NCBI GenBank assembly: GCA_903844665.1
Contig: CAIMUS010000185.1
Location: 1-37,978, forward strand
Reading direction: 5' to 3'
Origin: an uncultured Pseudomonadota bacterium
Lineage (GTDB): Bacteria; Pseudomonadota; Gammaproteobacteria; Competibacterales; Competibacteraceae
DNA length: 37,978 nucleotides
In this document: one piece after another, positions 22,876-33,000 of the stretch
How the letters are laid out: each line of letters opens with the position of its first letter
Numbering within the stretch: position 1 is the stretch's first letter
Made by a program: the position numbers and the translations under genes
Notes under the pieces: generated by a model
The model's input: the letters and a program-made list of their open reading frames with translations, nothing else
Told to the model about the DNA's origin: nothing
Database searches by the model: none

Positions 22876-24210
22876 CTACTGTTTTTTCTCGATCGGGGGC
22901 GCAAACCAGGTCCCGTTCAGCACCGGCTCCCTGGGTAGGTACAGCCGCAGCGTCAGCGTGATGTCCCTGCCTTTCTGGCTGGGAAGCCAGTTCATCTCCG
23001 ACACCCCCGGCGGTTGCTCGGCCGCCAGCGTCAGCGGCAGCGAGCCATCCGGCTCGTATTGGAATTTCATAAAGCTGTTGACGCTGTAGCGCTTGAGGCG
23101 ATTCGGCACGACCCGGTAGTCCGGCAGCGTCAGCACCGTCAGCGACCAGAAGGCGTCGACGACATCGGCCGGCAACTGCTGTTTCGGGAAACGGATCGTG
23201 TAGGTGTGATTGCCGCTGAGTCCGTAACCGTTGGCATCCTTATTGCCGCTGAAGTGGATGACCTCCTTGGCCGGGTTGGCCCAGATAGCCATGTAGTTGC
23301 CGATCGTCCGAAGGTCGAAATGATCGCCGTAGTCGCCGGTCGTGTAAGCCACGCTCCAGCCGCCTTTCTGCGTGCCGAAACCGCGCGTCATTTCGAAGAA
23401 AGCCGGGATCGTTTTCGTCTTCAGGATAGCGGCGACGCGCTTGCGTTCCTCCGGGCTCGACGCCACCGCCGCCGCCACCGCGCGCACCTTGTCCTGCAAC
23501 CGCGGCGCGCCCGGCATGCTATCGACCGCGCTCGCGAGCACCTTGTCGACGTTGTCGAAGATCTCGACTCCGATCAGTTTGCTGTTGCTGAATATTGGAA
23601 GCTTCAGCGGTGGCGCAATATTCAGTTTGCCGAGCGAGCGCAGCTTGAAATCGTATTGCAGCCTGACTGCCTCGCTCGGCGTCGTCTGCAAGGCGATCCG
23701 CGCCAGCAGCTTGGCTTTCTTCGAAGGCAGTTCGATGGGCGTGGCGCCTTCGGGCAGCCGCGGATGGGCGCCTTTCAACAGGAAGACAAAGTTGCCGTAT
23801 GGCGTTTTGGGGGTCTGCCGTGGATTGATATTGATAAGAATATTGCCCCATTCATCGACAACCTCGACCGTATAATAGCGGTTGGCGATCTTCGGCACGG
23901 TGAGCAGCGCGGGCGCCCTCTCATCGACGGCGAGCCAGGCCTCGAGGGATGCAACGTCCATGTCGGGATTGACGAATTCCGCTTTTCCCAGAGGGTTGTA
24001 CTTGATGGTGTTATAACCCGTCCTGGTCACTTCCTGATCGATCTTTTCCTGTCGGATCACCAGGTAGCGACCCAGCAGATAGATATAGGCGTCGGTCACG
24101 GTCTGTTCGTTCACCGGTTCGCCGGCGCGAGCACTCGGGAAAGTGGCGCTCAGGGCGAGCAGAGTGAATGCGGCGAGCGGCAGTAGGACTGGTGGAATGC
24201 GGATTTTCAC
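22876..24210 (-). CDS. exported DUF1254/DUF1214 protein
   Basis: A 444-residue protein with a signal peptide (MKIRIPPVLLPLAAFTLLAL, then SATFPSARAG, likely cleaved after ARA near residue 29). The DUF1254 part follows (YIYLLGRYLVIRQEK, NPDMDVASLEAWLAVDERAP, IANRYYTVEVVDEWGN). The C-terminal DUF1214 part has AFWSLTVLTLPDYRVVPNRLKRYSV and ends GTWFAPPIEKKQ. Members are periplasmic or secreted and of unknown function. Sequence is complete at both ends. It is divergently oriented from the chitosanase/MscS pair with a gap of about 140 bases that would hold both promoters. Confidence 0.9.
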   Translation of the reverse strand: MKIRIPPVLLPLAAFTLLALSATFPSARAGEPVNEQTVTDAYIYLLGRYLVIRQEKIDQEVTRTGYNTIKYNPLGKAEFVNPDMDVASLEAWLAVDERAPALLTVPKIANRYYTVEVVDEWGNILININPRQTPKTPYGNFVFLLKGAHPRLPEGATPIELPSKKAKLLARIALQTTPSEAVRLQYDFKLRSLGKLNIAPPLKLPIFSNSKLIGVEIFDNVDKVLASAVDSMPGAPRLQDKVRAVAAAVASSPEERKRVAAILKTKTIPAFFEMTRGFGTQKGGWSVAYTTGDYGDHFDLRTIGNYMAIWANPAKEVIHFSGNKDANGYGLSGNHTYTIRFPKQQLPADVVDAFWSLTVLTLPDYRVVPNRLKRYSVNSFMKFQYEPDGSLPLTLAAEQPPGVSEMNWLPSQKGRDITLTLRLYLPREPVLNGTWFAPPIEKKQ

Positions 24211-24354
24211 GGTGTCGTTTCCTTGTCGCTTAGTAGTCGCTTATTGTTTGTCAAAATTTTAAGTTTATCGGATAGGCCGGGTGGCTACCAGGCTGTTTCG
24301 GAAGCGCCGGCCGGCTTATCCCGTTGTTCTCTTAGACCGGAGTGCTTGAAAGCG

Positions 24355-25089
24355 ATGTTACCAAAATTGACCCCGGCGCAGCGCCGCCGCATCGATCGGA
24401 TTGTCAGTGTATTCGAAAACGATACGATCGACAGTCAGTACGACTATTCCGAAATCCTGGGTGACGGCCGGGGCATCACCGCGGGCAAGGCCGGATTCAC
24501 CTCGGCGACCGGCGATCTTCTGGAGGTCGTCGAGCGGTACGCCGACCGCGTGCCGGCAACGCCGCTGCTGGCGCGGTTCCTGCCCCGCCTGCGCGAACTC
24601 GCTCAGGGGTGCGACGATGCTACCGTAGGATTGGAAGATCTACCGGACCTCTGGGCGGCGGCGGCGGATGACCCGGTTTTCCGCGCTATCCAGGACGAGG
24701 TGATCGACGAACTCTACTATCAGCCGGCGCTGGCGTATGCCAACCGGCTGCACGTGAACACGGCTTTGGGGCTGCTCATCCTCTACGATACGATCATTCA
24801 GCATGGCGACGGCGACGATCCGGATGGACTGCCGGCGCTGCTCGAACGGACCCATGCCCAGGCCGGCGGCAGCCCGGCGACCGGTGTGGCGGAGCCGCAC
24901 TGGCTGGCGAATCTGCTCGCCCGTCGCAGGGAGGTCTTGCTTCATCCTGCCAGCGCCGCCACCCAGGCCGTTTGGGCGGAGTCGGTAAAGCGCTGCGATG
25001 CGTTGCGGCAACTGCTGGAAGCGGGTAATTACGCGCTCGCGGGTCCTTTCGAAATCGCTCCTTTCGGTACGCCGCACGAGATCTCCTGA
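24355..25089 (+). CDS. GH46-type chitosanase
   Basis: A 244-residue protein matching family GH46 chitosanases, which hydrolyse beta-1,4 links in chitosan. The active-site region SVFENDTIDSQYDYSEILGD, followed by GRGITAGKAGFTSATGD, places the general acid Glu21 and the general base Asp37 as in the Streptomyces enzyme. LLEVVERYADR and YYQPALAYANRLHVNTALGLLILYD (substrate-groove helices) follow. ATG at 24355 is used; a longer in-frame start at 24223 adds no signal peptide. GH46 enzymes are normally secreted, so the apparent lack of a signal is odd. The stop is one base before the start of the MscS-family gene, implying one operon. Confidence 0.85.
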   Translation: MLPKLTPAQRRRIDRIVSVFENDTIDSQYDYSEILGDGRGITAGKAGFTSATGDLLEVVERYADRVPATPLLARFLPRLRELAQGCDDATVGLEDLPDLWAAAADDPVFRAIQDEVIDELYYQPALAYANRLHVNTALGLLILYDTIIQHGDGDDPDGLPALLERTHAQAGGSPATGVAEPHWLANLLARRREVLLHPASAATQAVWAESVKRCDALRQLLEAGNYALAGPFEIAPFGTPHEIS

Positions 25090-25090
25090 C

Positions 25091-27694
25091 ATGAGCAGAT
25101 TTATGCCTTTATCCGTACCCTGGAGAAAGAGCGCCTGCTGGTTGCGGCGCCTGGCTCTGGGCTTGCCGGCCATCGCTTTGGCCGCCGTTTTTTTTCTGGC
25201 GTCGGCCTCCGGCGGGGCGGCGGATCAGACCACCTCCGAACCCAAGCCGGCCACCGCGCCTTCGCCCTCGACCGCCATCCCATCAGCAGAGGTCGCCACC
25301 CGAGCCACAGAGGTAACCGACCTCCTCCGCACCTTGACTACGAATCTGGCCCCCAGCCCCGCCATCGAGACGGTCCAGCAAGCGCTGCCCGGGATCATCG
25401 AGCAAATCGACCGGGGATTCGCGGGGACCATGAGCACCCTCCAGGAGCAGCCGACTCTCGAGGCGCTCCAAGCGCAGCAGCAGGTTTGGCAACGGCGGCA
25501 ACTTCAGGCGACCGGTTGGCTGAACCTGCTGACGCAGCGGGCCATCGGCCTCCGGGAGGCGCTGAACCGCCTGGCGGGGCTGCAGCAGACCTGGCTCCAA
25601 ACCCGCGACGCCGCGCATGCGGCGCAATCGCCGGAACCGATCCTCCAGCAGATCGAGACGGTGTTGGCCGCCATCGAAGCCACGCAAACGCCGCTACAGA
25701 AGCAGCGGGATACCGTGCTCGACCTCCAGAGCCGTGTCGCCGGCAAGTTGACCCGCTGCGATGAAGCTCTGTCACAGATTGCCCAGGCCCAGCGCAGCGC
25801 CGTGGGCGGGTTACTGGTGCGTCACAGCCCGCCGATCTGGAGCGCCGAGTCGTGGTCGAAGGCGCGCACGGAGGGACCTGCCCGGGTTCGCCGTATCGCC
25901 GCCCAGCAGTGGGCGGACATCGAGCAGTATCTGCACGATCCCTCTCAGGGCATGCCGCTGCACCTCGGGGTCTTCACGGCGCTGGCGCTGCTGCTACACG
26001 CGGCGCGACGGCGGATCCAGCGCTGGACAGTGGCCGGCAAGAGCTTATCCTTCACCACCACTGTGTTCGATTACCCCTACGCAGCGGCCTTCATCGCCAC
26101 CCTACTCGTCGTTTCCGCGCCCAACTTGCAAACACCCCCCACGGTTCGTAACCTCTTTGTGGTAGGGGGACTCGTACCGATGATCCGGCTGGTACGGCCG
26201 GTGGTTGACCCACGGATCGTCCCCGGACTCTATGCGCTGGGTGTCCTGTACGCCCTGGATACGGTCCGGGAGGTTTTCGGCGGCGCGCCGCTGGTCGAAC
26301 AGGCTATCCTGTTGCTGGAGACGCTGGCGGGAATGGCGGTGCTGGGCTGGGCGCTGGCCGGCAGGGACCTGCGGCGCCCCGCTGCCCAGGCCACGGAGTT
26401 GGCGTGGCTGGACGTTCTTCGGCTGGGCGCCGGTCTCATCTTTGTCACCCTGTTCGTCGGGCTGGTGGCCGGCGCCTTGGGCTATATGCGCCTGGCGCGA
26501 CTCCTGGTATCCGGTGTGCTCGGCGGCGGCGTCCTGGCGCTGACGCTGTCCGCCTCTATCCAGGTGCTGGGCGGTCTGGTGGTGCTCGCCCTCCGGCTAT
26601 GGCCGCTACGGCGTCTGCAGATGGTCCAGCACCATCGCAGCCTGCTGGAACACCGTATTTACCGCGTGCTGGTCTGGCTGGCCGTCGGCGGCTGGTCGAT
26701 CCGCTGGCTGGACTATATCGGACTCTTCCAGCCGGCGCTGTCCTTCGGGGAGGCCGCACTGGCTGTCAAGTTCGAGCGGGGTTCGATCAGTCTCTCCCTG
26801 GGCGATGTCGTTGCCTTCTTCCTTACTGTGTGGGTGGCCTACCTCCTTTCGGCTTTTATCCGCTTTGTGCTCCAGGAGGATGTATATCCCAGGAAAGGGA
26901 TCCCGCGCGGCTCGTCCTATGCCATTTCCAGCCTGCTCCATTACGCCATCCTGACCCTCGGCTTCGTGGTAGGACTGGGGGTGCTGGGAATGGATTTCAC
27001 CAAAGTGAGCGTCCTGCTCGGCGCGCTCGGCGTGGGCATCGGCTTCGGTTTGCAAAGCGTGGTGAACAACTTCGTCTCCGGCCTGATTCTCCTGTTCGAG
27101 CGGCCCATCCACGTGGGCGACACTATCGAGGTGGGCGATTTGCAGGGCGAGGTGCGTCGCATCGGCATCCGCGCCAGCACGGTGCGCACCGGGCAAGGGG
27201 CCGACATCATCGTGCCTAATAGCCAGTTCATCTCGGCCAATGTAACCAACTGGACGCTCAGCGATCAATTGCGGCGCATCGACCTGACGGTGGGCGTGAA
27301 TTACGGCGCCGCGCCGCAACAGGTGATCGAACTACTGGAAGCAGTGGCGGCCACAGCCCCGCGGGTGCTGCCGAAGCCGCCGCCCCAGGGTCTCTTTGTA
27401 AATTATGAAGATAAAGCGCTTAAATTCGAACTGCACGTCTGGACGGGCCAGTTCGAGGGCTGGCAGGGAATTCGGAGCGATCTGACTGCGGCCGTATACG
27501 ATGCCCTCATCGTGGCGGGTATGGTTGCTCCCTTACCTCAGCGCGAGGCGCCCCTGCTGTGCGACCCGGAGAGCGCAACCTCATCGCCGACCCAGCCGGA
27601 GGAGCACACGGCGCCCCCGGCCGATCGGGAAAAGGCGGCCATAGAACCGGAATCACCCCAGAAGGGGATACAACCCCCAGCGGCAATTCGGTAG
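25091..27694 (+). CDS. large MscS-family mechanosensitive channel
   Basis: An 867-residue membrane protein of the MscK/MscM-like kind. A signal/anchor (LRRLALGLPAIALAAVFFLA, about 17-36) leads to a Gln/Leu-rich periplasmic coiled-coil region (70-280). Some ten membrane helices follow. The conserved MscS core is near 630-790: FTKVSVLLGALGVGIGFGLQ, then SVVNNFVSGLILLFERPIHVGDTIEVG (pore helix TM3 and beta domain), then STVRTGQGADIIVPNSQFIS. It would release solutes under osmotic down-shock. The C-terminus ends in a Pro/Glu-rich tail (from about 820). ATG at 25091 lies one base after the chitosanase stop. Confidence 0.92.
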   Translation: MSRFMPLSVPWRKSACWLRRLALGLPAIALAAVFFLASASGGAADQTTSEPKPATAPSPSTAIPSAEVATRATEVTDLLRTLTTNLAPSPAIETVQQALPGIIEQIDRGFAGTMSTLQEQPTLEALQAQQQVWQRRQLQATGWLNLLTQRAIGLREALNRLAGLQQTWLQTRDAAHAAQSPEPILQQIETVLAAIEATQTPLQKQRDTVLDLQSRVAGKLTRCDEALSQIAQAQRSAVGGLLVRHSPPIWSAESWSKARTEGPARVRRIAAQQWADIEQYLHDPSQGMPLHLGVFTALALLLHAARRRIQRWTVAGKSLSFTTTVFDYPYAAAFIATLLVVSAPNLQTPPTVRNLFVVGGLVPMIRLVRPVVDPRIVPGLYALGVLYALDTVREVFGGAPLVEQAILLLETLAGMAVLGWALAGRDLRRPAAQATELAWLDVLRLGAGLIFVTLFVGLVAGALGYMRLARLLVSGVLGGGVLALTLSASIQVLGGLVVLALRLWPLRRLQMVQHHRSLLEHRIYRVLVWLAVGGWSIRWLDYIGLFQPALSFGEAALAVKFERGSISLSLGDVVAFFLTVWVAYLLSAFIRFVLQEDVYPRKGIPRGSSYAISSLLHYAILTLGFVVGLGVLGMDFTKVSVLLGALGVGIGFGLQSVVNNFVSGLILLFERPIHVGDTIEVGDLQGEVRRIGIRASTVRTGQGADIIVPNSQFISANVTNWTLSDQLRRIDLTVGVNYGAAPQQVIELLEAVAATAPRVLPKPPPQGLFVNYEDKALKFELHVWTGQFEGWQGIRSDLTAAVYDALIVAGMVAPLPQREAPLLCDPESATSSPTQPEEHTAPPADREKAAIEPESPQKGIQPPAAIR

Positions 27695-27705
27695 CGGTCA
27701 CTATT

Positions 27706-27808
27706 CCCCCCCTTGTCAAGGGGGGGCGCCCGAAGGGCGGGGGAGTCAAAGTCCGCCAGATCGAACCACCCCGGCGCTGCGCGCCACCCCTCCTTATCCA
27801 AGGAGGGG
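27706..27808. repeat. paired hairpin interspersed repeat
   Basis: Two C-rich hairpins: CCCCCCCTT/AAGGGGGGG at 27706-27726 and CCCCTCCTT/AAGGAGGGG at 27787-27808, separated by a GC-rich spacer with CGCCCGAAGGGCG. This matches a type of dispersed double-hairpin repeat seen in many bacteria. It lies just past the MscS stop, so it could also act as a transcript end. Confidence 0.75.
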
Positions 27809-27931
27809 AATTCATGCACACCTATGCCCGACTTTCCGGTATAGCCTTTGCCAGAAATCACCTTATCCTCGCTCAGTCAGCGCGAGCAACGCGCTATTCT
27901 CAGAGAGAAGATGGGGTTGCTGTGGACCGAC

Positions 27932-30052
27932 TCAACCGGACTCCGCCGCCGCGCCGCGGTCGAGCAGGGCGTGGAGCTTTTCCGCGAGTTGCGGCTTGCG
28001 GTAGGGTTTGTCCAGCAAGTCGCTACCCGCCGGACGGTCGCTGAACCGGCTGAGGTGCGCTTCGGTATAGCCCGAGGTGAATAAGACTTTGAGATCGGGT
28101 CGTCGCTGGACGGCTTGCCGCGCGAGTTCCACCCCGCTCAGAGGGCCAAGCAGGACCACATCCGTGAACAGCGCCGCCACCTGTGGGGTGGCCTCCAAAA
28201 CTGCTAGCGCCGTCGCCGCGGTATCCGCCTCGACGGTCTGGTAGCCCAAACTCTCCAGCATGCGCACGGCCATCCGGCGCACCGCACTCTCATCCTCCAC
28301 CACCAGGATGGTTTGCTGCTGGCCGGAGCGGGGACGCACCGGCTCGGAAGGGGTTTCGACGGCCGTGCCAGCGTCCGCCCCCACCGCGGGCAGATAGAGG
28401 CGGAGAGTCGTTCCCTGGCCCACCTCGCTGTCGAGGTGAATAAATCCGCCGGACTGTTTCACCAGGCCATAGACCATGCTGAGTCCCAGCCCGCTGCCCT
28501 GTCCGACCTCCTTGGTGGTAAAGAAGGGCTCGAAGGCATGCCGTTGCACGTCCGGCGCCATGCCGCTGCCGGTGTCGCCGACCGCCAGCATGACGTACTG
28601 CCCGGGTTCTACTTCATAAAGCCGGGTGTGCGCGACGTCCTCGTGCAAGCAGTAATTAGCGGTCTCGATAGTCAGTTGTCCACTGAGGGGCATCGCGTCG
28701 CGCGCGTTGACCACTAAATTGAGCAGCGCGGCTTCGAATTGGCCTGGATCGATCACGGTCGGGAGCAGATTCTCGGCCAAGTGCGTCCGCAAGGCGATGG
28801 TCTCGCCCAGACTGCGGCGCAGCAGATCGCTCATGCTGGCCACCAGTTGGTTCAGATCCGTCCTTTTCGACCGCAGGGGCTGGCGCCGCGCGAAGGCCAG
28901 CAGGCGATGGGTCAGGCTGGCGCCGCGTTCCACCGCCACCAACGCCTCCTGCACCAGGCTTCCCATCGCCGGGTCCTGGAGTTGCTCCGCCAGGAGTTCG
29001 AGATTCCCCAGGATAATGGCGAGCAGGTTGTTGAAGTCATGGGCCATCCCCCCGGTGAGCTGCCCCACCGCCTCCATTTTCTGTGCTTGCCGCAGGCTCT
29101 CTTCGGTGAGCCGGCGTTGGGTAATGTCATGCGCCAGCAACACCACCATCGGTCTGCCCGGCAGCGTCGCGTCCAAGGGAGCGAGCCGCACCTCGAACGT
29201 GCGCGGGCCGACTTTAGGGATCGACAGATCGTATTCCAGGCTCTGGATTTGGCAGGTCTGCAGGGTTTGGCGGATGGCCTCGAGCACCTGCTCCGTCACC
29301 GCCGCCGGCAGTCTCTCGCCGAGCTGCCGGCCCTGCAGCGCCGCGTGCTCGGTATAGAGCAGGTCGGGCCGGGCGGTCAGGACCTCGACATAGCGCCCCT
29401 CTTCATCCAATACCAGCAGCACGTCGGGGACGGCCTGAACGATGGCCCGCAGCCGCGCCTCGCTTTCGCGCAACGCCTGTTCGGCCTGCCGGCGCGCGGT
29501 GATGTCGCTCATCACGACGCGACACACGGGCGCGCCGTCGGCTTCCTGTGCGGCGGTTGCTTCCAGGTTCGCCCAGAATGCCGTTTCGTCCTGTTTCATC
29601 ATCCGCAGTTCGCACGCCTGCGGCGCGCCTGTTTCAAAGAGCTGTTTGCGGAAGAGGTAGTAGCTGTTCTGGTCTTCGGGAAAGATAAAGCGGGAGATCG
29701 ACTGCTTGACCAGCGCGCCCCGGGCCACGCCCAGCAGGGTCGCGGCGGTGAGGTTGGCCTCCAGGATCAGCCCCTTCTCGGAGAGGGTGCAATAGCCCAC
29801 CGGCGCCAGATCGTAGAGGTCGAAATAGCGCGCCCGCGCGGCGTCCAGTTCCGCCTGCGTCCGGCGCAACTCCTCGTTCTGCACCTCCAGCTCGATCTGG
29901 TGCACCCGCAGTTCGTGAAGCTTCTGCCGGATGCCTTCGGGCGACAGGGACTCCAGGTCTTCCGACGACTGGGCCGCTTCTTTCCGGGCGATCTCTTCGG
30001 CCTGCCGGCGCAGTTCGGCGGCGGGTTCGGGCCGGTCATCTTTGCTTTTCAT
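27932..30052 (-). CDS. PAS-PAS hybrid histidine kinase with receiver domain
   Basis: A 706-residue cytoplasmic hybrid kinase without membrane segments. Order: N-terminal coiled coil with ELRVHQIELEVQNEELRR (about 47-64), PAS 1 (75-190), PAS 2 (200-315), HisKA with H-box GGMAHDFNNLLA (His338), HATPase with N-box LNLVVNARDAM (Asn449), VGDTGSGM, FEPFFTTK and GSGLGLSMVYGLVKQSGG, then a C-terminal receiver (582-700) with phospho-acceptor Asp631 in LFTDVVLLGPLSG and the late Thr/Lys in LFTSGYT and DKPYRK. Its ATG overlaps the stop of the CheB/CheR gene by 4 bases (ATGA), so the two form one signalling operon. No output regulator with DNA binding is adjacent. Confidence 0.93.
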   Translation of the reverse strand: MKSKDDRPEPAAELRRQAEEIARKEAAQSSEDLESLSPEGIRQKLHELRVHQIELEVQNEELRRTQAELDAARARYFDLYDLAPVGYCTLSEKGLILEANLTAATLLGVARGALVKQSISRFIFPEDQNSYYLFRKQLFETGAPQACELRMMKQDETAFWANLEATAAQEADGAPVCRVVMSDITARRQAEQALRESEARLRAIVQAVPDVLLVLDEEGRYVEVLTARPDLLYTEHAALQGRQLGERLPAAVTEQVLEAIRQTLQTCQIQSLEYDLSIPKVGPRTFEVRLAPLDATLPGRPMVVLLAHDITQRRLTEESLRQAQKMEAVGQLTGGMAHDFNNLLAIILGNLELLAEQLQDPAMGSLVQEALVAVERGASLTHRLLAFARRQPLRSKRTDLNQLVASMSDLLRRSLGETIALRTHLAENLLPTVIDPGQFEAALLNLVVNARDAMPLSGQLTIETANYCLHEDVAHTRLYEVEPGQYVMLAVGDTGSGMAPDVQRHAFEPFFTTKEVGQGSGLGLSMVYGLVKQSGGFIHLDSEVGQGTTLRLYLPAVGADAGTAVETPSEPVRPRSGQQQTILVVEDESAVRRMAVRMLESLGYQTVEADTAATALAVLEATPQVAALFTDVVLLGPLSGVELARQAVQRRPDLKVLFTSGYTEAHLSRFSDRPAGSDLLDKPYRKPQLAEKLHALLDRGAAAESG

Positions 30053-33000
30053 GGTGCGTTTCCACCATTCGATCCATTCTTTGATTCTTTCGACCGTTCC
30101 GTTGTCGCAATCGCATACATCCGCCCGGCCTTATTCACCAAAGCGGTGGAGGTCAACCAGACCTCCACGACAGTACCCTCTTTAGTGATTCGTTGGGTAC
30201 GATACGGCTCCAGAATTTCAGCCTGGCCAAGCTTCAGTACATTGGCCAACGCTTCTTCTCGCAGCCCCTCCGGGACCCGGTCGCGGACGTTCATCACCAG
30301 CGCCTCGGCTTCACTCCAACCATACATCCTCACCGCTCCCGGGTTCCAGGCCAGGATGCGGCCCTCCAAGTCCTGCACGGTGATGGCATCGTACGCATCG
30401 CGCACGACCACGGCCAAGCGGAGCAGGTCATTGGCTTTCCGCAGTTCATCCCGTGCCTCCTTTATCTCCGTGATGTCGATAAAGGTGATCACGCCGCCCT
30501 CGATCACGTTGTCCAGCGTGCGGTAGGGCTGAATGCGCAGCTTGTACCACTGGCCCTCCGTGGTCTGCACTTCCACCTCTTTGGGAATCAGGCTGTCCAG
30601 CACCGCCTGTGTATCAGCCACAATGCGGTCGTAACCCGCCAAGTTGGAGAGAATGTGGCCCACGGGCCGCCCTACGTCCGTGGGGATCAGGTTGATGATC
30701 TTGGTGGCGGCGGGGGTGAAGCGCAGGATGTGCTGCCGGTGATTCACAAAGATGGTGGCGATGCCCGTGCCAGCCAGCAGATTGTTCATGTCGTTGTTGG
30801 CCCGCGACAGATCGGCCACCTTGGTTTGCAGCTCGGAGTTGACCGTGGCCAGTTCCTCGTTGACCGATTGTAATTCCTCCTTGGAGGTCTCCAGTTCCTC
30901 GTTGGTGGATTGCAATTCTTCGTTGACCGACTGCATCTCTTCGTTGGAGGATTTGAGTTCTTCGTTGGCGGTCTCCAGTTCCTCGTTGGCGGCCTGGAGG
31001 TATTCCTCCTTGGCCTGCAGTTCCTGTTTGAGCACCGCAACGCGCGCGTCGGTATCCGTATCGGCGCTGTCCGCCCCTTCGCCGGCTCGCAGAGCGGCGG
31101 CCTGCTGCGCCGGTTCGGGGTCGAAGGGCGCTTCCTCCAGAACTACCAGGTAAAGGGGCGCCTCCGGCGTCGCGGCAGGGCCTGTCGCCACCGAGCGGAC
31201 GGTCAGGTTGACCGTGGTGAAGTCGCCGTTGGTTTTGACGCGCAGGCCCGGGCAGCGCACGATCTCTTTTGTCCCCATGGCTTTGTGCAGGGCCGTGGTC
31301 AGGTCGCGCCGCAAGCCGTCGCGGGCCATCTTCAGGATGTTGGGGGTTCCGGCCTCGCCCGGGGCCGGCTCGAGATACAGACCGGTGCGGCCGTGGAGGT
31401 AGAGAATCTCGCCGTGGCTGTTGACGAGCACGCCGGCCGGGGCGACCTGCTGCAGCAGCGCCTGCTCGGTCATCTCGCGCAGCGGCAGTTTCACTGGGAA
31501 TGCCGTTTTTCCGGCGGCCCGCGGGAGCGCCGCATCGATCGCCGTCATGGGCGGGAGAAACCGGCCCAGGGCCGCGCGCTGCGCGCCGTGAAAGTCTTCT
31601 TTGCGCTGATACAGCTTCAACTTGCGGTCCAGCACAGCAAACAGATCCATAAACTCGCCCACGGTCTCGGAGGTGCCCAGGAAGAGAAAACCGCCCGGGT
31701 TCAGGGCGTAGTGGAAGAGGGACATGATCTTCTTCTGCAAGTCCCCGCCCATATAGATCAGGAGGTTGCGGCAACTGATGAGGTCGAGTTTGGAGAACGG
31801 CGGGTCTTTGATCACATTCTGCTCGGAAAAGACCAGCAGGTCGCGGATGCCTTTGTGGATGCGGTAGGCGCTGCCGTCGGGCTCGGCCGCGAAAAAGCGC
31901 GCCAGCCTTTCCGGCGTGAGGTCGGCGGCGATGCTGGCCGGATAGCGACCGGCCCGGGCCGTGGCAATCGCCTGACTGTCGATGTCGGTGGCGAAGACCT
32001 GCACCTTGAAACTCTGTTTCATCGCCTCCTGACGTTCGGCGAGCAGGATGGCGAGGGAATAGGCCTCCTCGCCGGTGGAACATCCCGGCGACCAGACGCG
32101 GATCACGGCGTCCGCGGGCTTGCCGGCAAAGAGCTTGGGGATGACCTGTTCCTCGATGGTCTTGAAGGCCTCCGGATCGCGGAAGAAATTGGTCACGCCG
32201 ATCAACAGGTCGCGAAACAGCGCTTCCGCCTCCGCCGGCGTCTGCTGAAGATACTTGACATACCCGTCCATCGTTTCGATCTGGTGGACGGCCAGGCGCC
32301 GCTCGATGCGGCGGTGGATGGTGCTCAGCTTGTACTGGGAAAAGTCATGGCCGGTCTGGGCGCGCAGCAGGATAAAGATCTTCTTCAACGCGTTCTCGGC
32401 CTTGGGCGCCGGGGCGGTGGCGGCCAGGGGGGGCTTGCCGAAGGCATGGGTCACGTAGGCGATGAGCTGGGCGGGCATCTCGGCCGGCGGCATCTCATAG
32501 TCCACCAAGCCGGTGGCGATGGCGCTGCGCGGCATGCCGTCGTACTCGGTGGAGGCGGGGTTCTGGACCATGACCATGCCACCCTCGCCCTTGATGGCCC
32601 GCACGCCCTGGGTGCCGTCGCTGCCGGTGCCCGAAAGCACGATGCAGATGGCCCGCTCGTGCTGGTCCTGGGCCAGGGAGCGGAAGAAGAAGTCAATCGG
32701 CAGGCGCTGCCCGCGGGGGGCGGAGGGTTCCATCAATTGGAGAGAGCCGTTCAGAAAGGCCATGTCGCGGTTGGGCGGGATGATATAGGCGCAGTTGGGC
32801 TTTACCGCCATCCCGTCCTCGACCTCGAAAACCTGCATGCGGGTATAGCGCCTGATGAGGTCGGTGAGGATGCTCTTGTGGTCCGGGGCCAGGTGCTGCA
32901 CCAGGACAAAGGCCATGCCGGGATCGGTGTCGGCGGGCATGCCGGAAAAGAAGGCCTCGAACGCCGCCAACCCCCCGGCGGATGCGCCGACGCCGACGAT

